22,122 bases of DNA from Saccoglossus kowalevskii (Eukaryota > Hemichordata > Enteropneusta > Harrimaniidae). This document shows, piece after piece, positions 1-10,200 of the stretch. Position 1 is the first letter of the stretch, and the number at the start of each line of letters is the position of its first letter. Below the pieces are notes generated by a model. That model searched no databases, had not been told where the DNA came from, and saw nothing but the letters and a program-made list of their open reading frames with translations. Made by a program: the position numbers and the translations under genes. Where the stretch lies: positions 51,316-73,437 of the forward strand of contig NW_003143807.1 of the NCBI RefSeq assembly GCF_000003605.2, written 5' to 3'.

Positions 1-1180
1 CAATTTACTGTGTAAATGAAATGCCCTGGTTGTGCATATGCAACATATGCCAATATCATTGGTACCGGGGGTTCTCACATTGAAGTGCTATTTGTATATG
101 TGTCGCCAAAAGGGGTTCCAAATTCACCACTTCTGCCTGAAAAGATGTATGTTATTTTACCCTGTCTTTTTGAAAAGAGGTTCCCTTTTTTCATTATTTC
201 TGTCTGAAAAGGAGTCCATATTGTCTCTAGAGCTTGAGTGATCAAACAATCAGGAGATTGAAGCTGATTTTTTTCTTTCTGTAATTTCATTTCGATTTGA
301 ACGATTTAGATTTGAAGTTTATAACTATAGCTTGCAGTTTATAGCTTATTCAATATGACTAAAGATATGGATGGGAGCTAAGTGACGGGCGAATATCGTA
401 ATATACTACTGTGCCAACACTGAATAGATGGATCGACGTGACTTACTTATGAGTCATGTGTTTCAAGTGTTGTGAACACTAGCGTTGTGTTCGGGGGGAA
501 CTGTGCTCGCTAAGCTGATAACACTTACACGTAGAAACACCAGATTCGACCCTAAGGAATACATATAAGTTCATTACAGATAGTCCAGCTTTATTCATTC
601 AGACAGTCAGCTGAGGTAACGCCTCGCTGTTCATTTCTTTCCCACCTCCCTTACAAAATCTAAAAAAAATCTATTCTAAATCTCTTAGGCGTGGCAGAGT
701 AAATATGCGACCAGACAATCGCTGCAGTCGTTGACACTATCACGTGATTACCAGGGGTGTGTCTCACACTTAAAGCATGTATAGTTACCACTATTAAATA
801 CAATTAGTAAACAATCTATTTATTAAATTTCCGTAATATATGTTATTATGTCTATCCTAAACATGCAAGTAGTTGATTCTAAACAATACTGCAACGGCGT
901 GTAAACACAGTGTGCGTACATATATCGTTATGGTAACACATGTCTGATGCTCAGAAGTCGTATCCTCTTAGATACTCTTCTCCAATTATGGAGAATAAAA
1001 CTGTCGTCAGCGGACCCCAATAGTATTTTTTATTATGCGTGCTCAAACGACAGTGCTCAGTCGCGGCCTGTGGCGAAATACTGCTCGAAGTAGTTTGTGG
1101 AAAATCATGTTGATTTATTTTGGCTGTTAATACATATTTCTGCATGACTGTCCTGTGATTGTAATTCTACGAATACATAT
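1..1180. other. Gene-free stretch, left edge
   Basis: I see no exon with recognisable protein similarity here. Short open frames exist on both strands but lack splice context and look like chance. The only structure I can point to is a degenerate direct repeat near 109-215. No tRNA-like fold or histone 3' stem-loop was recognised by eye. Confidence 0.5.
109..218. repeat. Degenerate direct repeat, two units
   Basis: Two imperfect units follow each other about 65 bp apart. Each begins like AAAAGRGGTTCC, near 111 and 175, and each later carries a CTGYCTGAAAAG block, near 136 and 202. The similarity is partial and was aligned by eye. It could be a decayed minisatellite or a fragment of a dispersed repeat. 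Confidence 0.35.
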
Positions 1181-1183
1181 TTC

Positions 1184-1250
1184 CTAGCTTCACGTATGAT
1201 TTCATATGAAAATGATTTTTGCATCCACTCTCTTGAAACTTGGTTGAAGG
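1184..1250 (-). pseudogene. Relic of a DSTYK-like exon 2 (fifth copy)
   Basis: About 50 bp (1185-1235) matches gene A at about 3389-3438 with roughly 90% identity by eye. On the minus strand it reads FKRVDAKII in one frame and, after a one-base insertion, YEIIREARKY in the next. In gene A the corresponding peptide is LKRVDAKIISNEIIRQAKK, which lies in the helical region before the kinase domain. The frameshift and the absence of flanking exons show a dead remnant. It has the same orientation as gene A, so it may be the tail of an earlier duplication or a small templated insertion. Similarity beyond these limits fades, so the true extent is unknown. Confidence 0.75.
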
Positions 1251-1261
1251 CTGATATCAAC

Positions 1262-1670
1262 AAAATGAGAACAAGAACAATCGTATCGGATCTGTCGAAC
1301 GCAGAACTAAAGTCAACTCTTCGAGCAGTACTTTGTACACTTTGATTTGTAATATCTGCACACGTTATTACCAGCGAACTTGTGCTTTGATTTGATACTG
1401 TGGTCAACATTGGAAAGTATTATTTCTTGTCGAGCGTGCAGTGATGTACAATTTTGGATATGAGTACGGCAAAAAAATAAATATAGAGCCAGAGCATATA
1501 TATTTATTTATGTAACATGAGTCAAGCATCTTATTGCGTGCACTGTAAACAAATTAACGGATTATATTTATCAGCGAAAATAGTGAAAACAACACAAGAG
1601 AAAACACAGTTGTTTAGGTTTTTTTTCATTCAAAGTGTTCATTGCCATTGTTGAGGCGCTGACTGAATGC
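1262..1670. other. Gene-free stretch between DSTYK relic and histone promoter
   Basis: AT-rich sequence with no recognised gene. Part of it (1262-1410) may be further decayed DSTYK-like exon, because an open minus-strand frame runs through it. I cannot align that part convincingly to any of the four intact copies. Confidence 0.4.
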
Positions 1671-1679
1671 TATTCATCT

Positions 1680-1807
1680 CGATCCTCAATTCTGATTGGA
1701 AGTATATATTTGCAATCGGAATCCGGGTCGGGTGTATAAAAACAGCCAGTGAGATACCCGCAGTATCATTCTCGTCCTAGTTCGAGCCGAATAGTTAACA
1801 TACAATC
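1680..1807 (+). promoter_or_regulatory. Replication-dependent histone-type promoter and leader
   Basis: The elements lie in the order and spacing classical for invertebrate core histone genes: a GATCC block at 1681-1685, an inverted CCAAT (ATTGG) at 1695-1699, a TATA box (TATAAA) at 1735-1740, and a cap-site motif TCATTC at 1766-1771, about 31 bp after the TATA box. A leader of about 40 nt then leads to the ATG at 1808. The TCATTC cap motif fits the YCATTC consensus known from sea urchin and other histone genes. The promoter looks complete, whereas the gene behind it is not. Confidence 0.75.
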
Positions 1808-1924
1808 ATGTCTGGTCGTGGAAAAGGTGGTAAGGCAAAGGGCAATGTTACCTATTTCAATAATAAAAATTTCAATTTCAGTACATATCACGTCATTACT
1901 TTAAAACCCACATTCATCATTTAA
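1808..1924 (+). pseudogene. Truncated histone H2A gene, N-terminal 12 codons only
   Basis: The ATG at 1808 starts MSGRGKGGKAKG, the N-terminus of core histone H2A. From codon 13 the frame leaves H2A (N-V-T-Y-F-N-N-K) and stops at 1922-1924 after 38 codons. No histone fold sequence and no histone 3' stem-loop was seen before gene A's 3' end. Core H2A is normally about 125 aa and intronless, so this is a 5' fragment cut by a rearrangement or insertion near 1844. A weak donor-like GTAAGG lies inside the histone codons, but I do not favour splicing. A tiny 38-aa peptide driven by the promoter cannot be excluded. Confidence 0.7.
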
Positions 1925-2235
1925 CATTGAACTCATAATTAGTTATTTTTCAACACAAATTAATCTCCAACACAGCTTACCATGCACACACCATTGTCCC
2001 GTCCGTCCAAAATACACATTTTATCAGACCATAAATCGAAGTTAGTTCAAACATTGTGACAGTAAAATGAAAGAGAACAAATTCTTGTTTGTTTTTGCTT
2101 AGTTTGGTAAATAGTGATACCACTCAACTAAGTTATTAGATATTATACGAATATAACATGCACAAATGTATAATTAACACTTTTTTACTGCAAATATTAT
2201 GTAAGCATTTAATAATTTGAAAGACTAAAAATAAA
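1925..2235. other. Interval between histone relic and gene A stop
   Basis: AT-rich; presumably holds the 3' UTR of gene A on the minus strand. The only poly(A)-like signal I see on that strand near the stop is the variant ATTAAA at 2213-2208. No further H2A sequence is visible. Confidence 0.45.
2208..2213 (-). terminator. Possible poly(A) signal of gene A (ATTAAA)
   Basis: The variant hexamer ATTAAA lies on the minus strand, 23 bases past the stop codon of gene A. No canonical AATAAA was seen close by, so this is a weak assignment. Confidence 0.25.
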
Positions 2236-5200
2236 TTATTTCTTCTGAGGGTCAATACGCCTGACGATGTCCTGTAATTGCGTTTTAATTTCACTGAAGC
2301 TTGGCCTTTGACGGGGATCGGTTTTCCAGCATTTATTCATCAGTTTCCAGCAGTCATCGTCAAACTTCTGCAGTCTCTCGGGTCGCACGACAAGTACACG
2401 TACTATAACCGGCACAGCAATCATCCCGAGGACGAGCTGTGTTGGTAATTCGCCTGTCCCGTCACATATAAACCACAATAGAACACCAAATGCATACACA
2501 TCCACTGCCTTGTCGTAATCAAATCCTAGCGTGATTTCAGGAGGCATATATAATGGGGTACCACATACAGTATCACCTACGAATCCTTCTGCTTTACATA
2601 AACCCATGTCTGCTATTTTTACCTGTCCCTGCTCATCCAACTGAAAATACAATAACAAATAAAAAAAATAAAAATGTTGATAGTACAGCAATGTTGTATC
2701 TTAGTTGTATATGTTGCTTTGAATGATCTATTAAAAATTTCGATCTTACCAATATGTTGTGAGTTTTTATATCTCTATGTACAATCCCCTTTCCATGCAG
2801 AAACTCCATGCCTTCTGCTATCTGCAGAGCAATATTCAGCCTATCTTTCAAATACGAAATATCCGCCAGACCCGTAGACAGGTCACATCTCATCCGTGGC
2901 ATTACTAAATAGACCTGATCATTGTGTACAATACTTGCAAATAACTTCACGATTCTTTCGTGGTTATGGAGCGCCCTATAAAAACGAGTTGAAAATTATA
3001 AGGGAGGCACACAGTTAAAATGTAATTCACTATGATTTAGACCTGGGTAAGATGAATAGATGAGTTACCTTGTATAGTGGACTTCCATTGCAGTTTGTTT
3101 ATTCAATTCCAATTCTTTGAAAACACATGGAGTTTTACCAGGACCCATTTTACCACAGTCGTACACACTGCCCTGACCACCTTTGCCAATCTCTTCTCCC
3201 TTAACAGGAAATCCAAATTCTCGTTTGTCGATGACCGAGTAAGTTCGTAGTTCTAATTCTGCAATTGCAGGCGTTCTATCGCGTATTTTCAGCCTTTCTT
3301 TCTCACTTAGTTCAATGTCCGAAGTGAGCAACGTCTTCAACTTATCCATGGCTTTCGCGAACTTGCGACGACATGTTTCAAGGTGTTTCTTAGCTTGACG
3401 TATGATTTCATTTGAAATGATCTTTGCGTCCACTCTCTTGAGTGCCTTCAATGCTTCGGCTTCTTTCCAACTCTTGTCAATCGTGACTACAGCCTCGTAC
3501 CGTTTTGTCTCTGAGGTAAAACTCTTTCTGAACCATTCGAGTAATCGTGACAAAACAGAATCTTTTCGAAATGAAACAACACTTTCAGCTCGATATGAAC
3601 TCATGGTGCACTGTCTAATTATATCTGATACGTCAGAGCCAGTCCCCGTTTCTTCCAATCTTTTGACAACTTCGGCCAAATCTGTCAAAATACTATCTTC
3701 GTCTGTGAAAATGTCTGCAAGTGTTTGTTCGACCCCAGCGCTGATTTTGTCTAGAACGAGTTGCTGAATGCTTTCGCTACATTTGTCTATGGCTTGGTTT
3801 CGTTTAATATAATCGTCAACTGGAATTTCTGGTAGACTAAACTCTCTGGCACTTTCAATTATATCAGGGGTATCTCTTTCTATTGTGGATGATATTTTAC
3901 GGTGAATGTAATTTTTTCTTTCTTCGAGTTTTTCTATGGCGTCAGTAAAAACCTTTTTCTCTGATTCTTTGCAGCTTCTGAACGTATCTTCACTCAATGT
4001 CATCTTTTCTTTTGCGCCGGTTGCATGTGTTATAAAGAAATCAATGCAGTGTGTGTGAGAAGCTAAGAGAATTCTAGCGGCCTTTATGATTATACCATCC
4101 AGTGATGACTCTACGAAGGTGCAGATGCTTCGCTGTAATCTTTGAAAATCAGCTACGAATGGATCATGACCACATTTCTTGGCTCGTCGGTATTCTTTAA
4201 CTTTCCAATTAGAAATACCATGGAATCGAACACACTCTTCCATTCTCACTCCATGCGGTAGAAGGCCATCTTTAACCAAACTGTCGTAAGCCCGACGTTT
4301 CTTTTCTTCAGCAGAGATTTCCACCTCATCATTATCTGCATCACTATCCACTTTGGTTACAACAAAGAATATAGTATCTGTTTGGTCTTTAATTTTCTTT
4401 ATGTCTTTTCTGTCCTGAAAAATAAAAGTAATTAAAAATGTGTTATCGCATTATATTTATGAAAATATAATTTGAATTTGAAGATATACCTATATTTATA
4501 AAAATATAATTTGAATTTGAAGATATATTTGAAGATATATATATTTGAAGATATACCTATATTTGAAGCATATATTTTCAACATACCATACAATTTTAAA
4601 ATGAAATTATCTTAGGAAGTTCTGATCGAACTGAAGATTATATCTAATCTACACATGATTTCATTATTAGGCTTTATTACCATTACCGAAAATGAACTGA
4701 ATTCTTGTTGTTGTTAGATTTAAAACCATTTAATTTAGAGAGTTTTTCATTGTGATAATAGTTATACAATGGGAATTTCTTTTTTATAATAATAATTTAT
4801 TCAGTATGCACCCTAGGCCTCCGGCCCTTTGTGCTAAAGGGAATTGAAACAACAATTTAGTGACCTTAATTAGAAATACATAAATGCATGCGTATAAAAA
4901 GTATTGTTCTCTCTGTTTGAAAGCAAAAAATAAAAATGTGGCTAAATTTCTCACAGTGTCCACATTGGATGAGGACATAAGCTGAACAAACTTCTCTATA
5001 TCAGGGTTAATAAAATATTGTCTAGGAATATACTTTGCTCTCAAAGACTGGTAGGAAGTACATATCAAAAGAAAATGGTACTCGTTGTCTATGTTGCCAT
5101 CATGACAACTGTGACATGACCTATTTTCCCGTGGAAGATTTACACGTCTTCCCTGTTCAATATTTAGAGTGTGGCTGGACACACGAAAAGAAGTTAAACA

Positions 5201-7035
5201 ATTTATAAGTATCAAGTCTACTAAAGCTGTTTATGTCTTTACATAAGTCTTTACATCGTTTTCTAAACGGGTTCATTTCCAACTCAGTGGTTATACCAAG
5301 CCTCAACAAAACCGTTATTCAATAGAATATTTTTTAGTTCATTGCTCTAGATAACATTAATGTACAATTCTGTTTGTATCCATTTTTAACATTTTTATCC
5401 AATATTTTACCATTCCGGGTAGCCTTAATGCACGTAAACTAAATATTCCAAGGCCCCCCCGTACTGCAGCATTAGTTGCTGATATATTATGTTTCAGGAT
5501 ATATTTACAGAATTTGGTATGTACGCGTTCTATGTTCGGGGCTGGGTGGTAGCCCCATATTTCACCACCATAGCTAAGAATGGGAAATATTTTGGAGTCA
5601 TAAATTTTGAAACAGGTTTGAACAGGGACGTCTTCGTGGGCTTTTAGTGGGGCAATAACTGTGAACATTGCTTTTTTGGCTTGTTCGGCAAGAACCGACT
5701 GGGCTTTTGTCCATGGTTCGCTGCAGGATAATACCACACCCAGGTATTTGAAATATGAAACTACTTTAACGGGATTGCCTTTATAGTGCCATTTTTCGTA
5801 GCCGCGCAGTGTTCTCCCCTTTCTAAACACCATTAAATTTGTCTTTTCCAAATTAACTTTGAGTTTGTACTTTGCACAGTAAGTTTCTAATTGATTTAAT
5901 ACTCATTGTAGTCTCTGCTGTCAGAACTAAATCGTCTGCAAAAAAAAGGTAGAGTATTTCTAATTGCCCAACAGAACAACCGCTAACCCATTCATCTTTT
6001 AGAAGTTCCTCGTGAAGGTCATTCAAGAAAAAAAAGGAAAGGTGAAAGGGTACATTTTTACTAATGCATTGCTCAACTAGCAAAGAGGGACATGTTGGGT
6101 GAACGAGTGAGTAAGTAAGTAAACTGCCTTAAAGACAATAATATTCAAACACTATGGTTATTAAACGGACACTATATTTAGAACTGCTCATGCAATTTGA
6201 TGTAAGCTGAAAACCTAAATGTGTATTTAGATCAGTCGGTCAGTCATGCATGACTTTAGTTGTACAATTCATTTAAGAGACCGACCGACAACACCTGGAT
6301 AATTAGTAAACGTATAAAATATATACGTACCTGCTCAGTCAACTGGTTGTTTCCATCTAATACATATACTACAAATGGAACTGTATTTTTCAGTTCACCC
6401 AGTACTATATTATCTAGATTTTCATCTTCTTGTAATCCAGGCGAATCAATTAGTTTAATGCCAGATTTCAGGAAATCATTATCTATTTCTGCTTCCACAT
6501 GGCTTCCAATATATATCGGATCATGTCGTTGTTCTTCTGTTAAGTCAACAAGATCTCTTGGTATTGTCTTCTTCTTTATGGCTCGCTCTTCTAGAACTTC
6601 CCCACTTTTGGAAACCACTCGGACTAGTTGTTTCTTTCCATATTTCAGTTTTACCAGTCGTGCTGTACATGGTATTTGTCTCATTGCAACAACGGTTCCA
6701 CCCAGTAACTCGTTGATGAGGGAACTTTTCCCTGAATTAGTCTGTCCGATAACAATGAGACTAGGATTTTGTTTCACTTTATCAATATCCAGCTGGTCCT
6801 CAGCATCAAGCAATGTGATAGCACCAGCGTCCATCTCGGTCTGTGTTGTCTTTGAAAGAACCGTTTTAATGCATTCGTACTCTTCTACGGTGGACGCCTT
6901 TAAATCTAAGAGCCTTCGTGAATCTTGTGAATATGCGGTAAATGCATTCTTCAGTGACACAATGCGTGTTTGTGTTTCCTGTGGGTTAAGCTTTGTAGTG
7001 GTGTTCGAAATACTTGCTTCTTTCGATGCCGCCAT
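2236..7035 (-). CDS. Gene A: DSTYK-like dynamin-type GTPase/protein kinase
   Basis: Four coding exons, read from 7035 downward: 7035-6331, 4414-3069, 2975-2750, 2640-2236. All introns are GT/AG with phases 0, 2, 0, and the product is 893 aa. The start ATGGCGGCA follows an A-rich stretch that favours initiation. The GTPase domain shows G1 GQTNSGKS (97-104), G2-like PCTAR, G3 DSPG (197-200) and, across intron 1, G4 TKVD (255-258). A long helical middle region carries HGISNWKVKEYRR and QCTMSSYR. The kinase shows glycine loop GKGGQG (645-650), beta-3 Lys668, HRD (Asp752), Asn757, DMG in place of DFG (770-772) and PPE (793-794 end). All core catalytic residues are present, so it is probably active. 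Length and order match DSTYK, a cytoplasmic kinase linked in vertebrates to FGF/ERK signalling and cell death. Intron 1 holds a LINE fragment. A hydrophobic stretch before RPERL in the C-lobe differs from C and D. It is divergent from gene B. Confidence 0.88.
4452..4575. repeat. 39-bp tandem repeat and AT-rich derivative
   Basis: Two nearly identical 39-bp units (4452-4490 and 4491-4529) contain AAAATATAATTTGAATTTGA. They are followed by shorter repeats of ATTTGAAGATATA up to about 4575. The array lies within 40 bp of the exon 2 acceptor of gene A. Confidence 0.8.
4775..6066 (-). mobile_element. 5'-truncated, decayed non-LTR retrotransposon (LINE)
   Basis: On the minus strand the fragment begins inside the reverse transcriptase palm. 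A block reading LSPFLFFL runs by frameshift into FLNDL, then the catalytic YLFFADDLVL near 5960-5935. After another frameshift come YKLKVNLEKTNLMVFRKG, the thumb region with FKYLGVVLS, and ILSYGGEIWGYHP. A third frame (5215-4784) holds the C-terminal block FRVSSHTLNIEQGRR with a CHSC...H...C zinc-knuckle-like pattern. The 3' end is an A-rich tail with TAA repeats, seen as T/A-rich sequence at 4780-4801. The pattern is that of jockey/CR1-like LINEs common in invertebrates. Several frameshifts and the missing 5' half make it inert. It shares gene A's orientation. I could not identify target-site duplications. Confidence 0.85.
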
Positions 7036-7292
7036 TTTTTTTAGGTTGTTGTAACACTATAATTGCCTTCTAGTCGGTGCTACATAATATGGTCCCTGGG
7101 AATGAGACTTAAGCACTTAAGTTTACCTGGGCAGCCAGTACTATTTGCATAAGTTGGATGACGTGCCGTGTCACACATGAAGCTATAATATCTTTCTTTA
7201 CCAATAACTGGTCTCCGTCAAAACGGTCGACTTATGTGAGTATTTAAATTCATAGCTTAGCTATATATGCAGCAAAACCATCACTAGCAATT
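7036..7292. promoter_or_regulatory. Putative bidirectional promoter of genes A and B
   Basis: Only 257 bp separate the divergent start codons of A and B. Visible elements are a near-palindrome with two CTTAAG blocks (7107-7122), an octamer-like ATTTGCAT (7143-7150), a CRE-like half site TGACGTG (7159-7165), CCAAT at 7201-7205 and a TATA-like TATTTAAA at 7241-7248 placed suitably for gene B. Both 5' UTRs must also fit here unless there are upstream noncoding exons. Assignment of individual factors is not possible from sequence alone. Confidence 0.6.
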
Positions 7293-10200
7293 ATGTCTCT
7301 CAGCTTAGAACAAGTGTACAGCGAGTTCAAATTGAAACAGAAGAAATTGGGTCAATTATACCAAGATACCAATGGATACGTTCAACGGGTTCAGAGTGTA
7401 ATTCGCCGTCCCCTCCGAAAGAAGCTACAGCCAATTCTACTGTCTGAACAAGATGATTTGAATGTGAAGCGTGTAGTGGAATGTAGCCCTAAACTATATG
7501 TACTTGGCCACACGAGATGCGGAAAGAAGTCATTTATTAACAAACTATTGGGTAGGAAATTGTTACCACCATCTGATTTACCATGCACTACTACATTCAT
7601 CAAAATATCCTACTGTGAGTCAGGCTACATTCAAATGCTTGATACAAAGGGTACAGTTGTGAAACGGGATACAGTGGGAGAGGAGAGTATTCCCGATGGC
7701 TACACTAACTCAAGCCCCGTATTTACAACAGCCAATGAAATTGAGATGATAGAGATAGGAATTAACCACCCGCTTCTAGAAAATGGCGTCACTATATGTT
7801 ATCTTTCCACATCGGACCTGGATTGTGCTGCAGATATAATCAGAAAGGAGTGCAAAGAAAGTATACTGCTACCAATCATTTATCTTGTTGATAGCAATTA
7901 TGGAATTCGTCGCAGAGTAAGTAAACAATGCTTGAATTATTAAGAAAAGGAAACTTAATTAGAGATTACTGATTACTTGTTATAGAATGTGTATTATATG
8001 TGAATTGTTTTGAGACCCTGTATTGAAATACTCACATAAGTGTCGTCTGATCGCATGTACATTGCTAAGTATATGACATACAATAATTTCACACTAACTG
8101 CAACTTTTCGTTTTCAATCCATTGATAGGATCAACAGATGCTATGTACAATAAACAACTTATCAGCTGACTTGTCAATAATTTACGTCGGCAATAAAGTA
8201 GATGTTGACAGAGTTGCCGAAGCTATGGATATGCCATCAGACGACAGTGACGAAGAAAGTGGCGAGGAGTTATCAGTCGATAAAAAAAGAATAACGTTTA
8301 AAACGCTCCTTGATCATGGTTTTATAAGTGGCGATGCAGACAGTGTTGAATCATGCCGTGATTTTTATGGTGTTTCTAGCAAGACAGTCACTGGATTTGA
8401 TAATGAGTTTCAGAGGTTGAAGGCAACCATTGCTTCACTAACACAAAACATACTCAATGAGTACACAGTCCAAGCCTCAATAACGCTTCATTCTACACTG
8501 GTTGGATTGTTTCTTTCCATTGGTGTCCCAGCCTTGAGAAAATCTGATATCAACTCCAAACATACAGCGGCAAATAAGGAACTGTTTGTTCGTGGTATTA
8601 TAGCAGCTCATGAAAGGGTGGAGCATACAACTGAAAGTATGACAGAAATTATAGACGATGCACTTACGGGGAGTAAGTCAGTGATTACTACCCTGGCTGC
8701 TAATATGAAATACGACCCAATAAAGATCGAACATTCTGTCCACAAAGATGAAATGCTCATCCAATTGCGAAATCAAGTTCAACAACTTGTAATCATGAAA
8801 TTTTCACAGATAATGCAGATGAAATTAGGATATGAAATTGAGAATCTTGTGAAAAATGTTACCGGATTACTTGAACAAGGGACAAAGAGCCTCGGTAAAC
8901 TCCTTGCAAATTACACTTGTTCCATTATCCCGGTACCAAAGGTCAGCAACATGCAGGAGAAACTGCAATTCCATGTAAGATCTCACCTGATAGGCACGCA
9001 TAAAAAGCAGGGCTTACGACAGAAATTATCGTACATGTTAATGGGGCTGACGGTAAATGATAAATGGAGGGAGACTGTTGCTATGGAGATTTTGAATTAT
9101 ATATCTGTTAATGATATAATAGAAATTATTAGTAAGGATATACATAGGGGGATAAATTCATACGAGAAGAAAATGTTAACTTTGATCGGATGTCTGGATA
9201 CTATGAGTGAAGTCATGTCCCTGTCAAGTGATGTTAAAGATACCCCGGATGTGGTAACAAATATTTGCTATACTCTGCAGAGCAGCGAGGCCACGTTTGC
9301 TAGTTTGAACTATGGATTACTAGTGATAAGTGATGATGCATCAGAAGCAAAACAAGAATTCAGTGGTAAAAGGCACGCTATAAAGAGGTTGGAAGCGTGG
9401 GGAAAGTTCGGTGACGTTGTGGTGAGAATTGCGAAAGATAATAAATATCATAAGAGGGAAGCTGTTCTCGTGAGCATCGCAAGGTATGTTGAATTGTTTC
9501 ACGGATACTTTGCTTATTATGTGTCATGATTTCTATACTACAACATTACAGGTAAATATAATTACACAATTTTCTGTACAGGCACGTATTCAATTTGGAT
9601 AACATCATTGTTCCTGTCCTGGGTAGTGTTGACTGTGTTATCTATGGTGAAACACGTATTGCTACTATAGTACCATATATAGATCGTAATTTATGGACCA
9701 CATTATCCGATGGAAGTCTACAGAAAGAGAAAGTTAAAAGCAGGCTTCGGATTGCTCGACTTCTGTCCTTTGGCTGTGAATATCTCTCTGATCAAGGATT
9801 TCCAGTGGTTGATTTGCGTCCAACAAATATAATGGTATATAATTATATACATACATACATACGACATGCTAATTATGCGAATATACATGCAGACCAAATA
9901 CAAATAAACAAAATTACAAAACATAGTGTTCTTTTTTGTTCTAACAAGATGGTATTTCGTTTCTTTCAGTTAAAAGCAGATTGGACTCCCACGATCAACA
10001 TGCTCAAATCACGTGATGACAGCATTCCCTATCCTGATGGGAAAATTCCGTTCCATATCCCACCTGAAGAATATACAAACCCACCTTCGTCCGATATTTC
10101 CCCATTCATCACAACGAATGCTAGCGCTGTCTATTCCTTTGGAGTTCTACTTTGGCTATTGCTTCTCGGCAGGTTTCGGCGACCTACTTACGCAGATGTA

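Larger units (their letters stand above)
4415..6330 (-). other. Intron 1 of gene A, enlarged by repeats
   Basis: This phase-0 intron is about 1.9 kb, while the equivalent introns are 212 bp in B, 423 bp in C and 228 bp in D. The donor is CAG|GTACG and the acceptor TTTTTCAG|GAC. The extra length is a truncated LINE (about 4775-6066) plus a 39-bp tandem repeat near the acceptor (4452-4575). Confidence 0.85.

Noticed and set aside
480-560. A possible tRNA-like segment with GATTCGACCC
   Set aside because: No matching acceptor stem, A box or cloverleaf could be built around it.
4784-6083. Three minus-strand open frames as separate cellular genes
   Set aside because: They are consecutive, out-of-frame pieces of one LINE reverse transcriptase and its C-terminal zinc-knuckle region, inside intron 1 of gene A.
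6260-7054. A 264-aa open frame antisense to exon 1 of gene A
   Set aside because: It mirrors the GTPase exon, and shorter open frames appear antisense to the same exon in C and D. Its translation is Ser/Phe-rich without domain similarity, as expected for a shadow of a conserved coding exon.
7262-7268. TATATAT as the TATA box of gene B
   Set aside because: It is only about 25 bp before the ATG, which would put the transcription start at the start codon. TATTTAAA at 7241-7248 is better placed.
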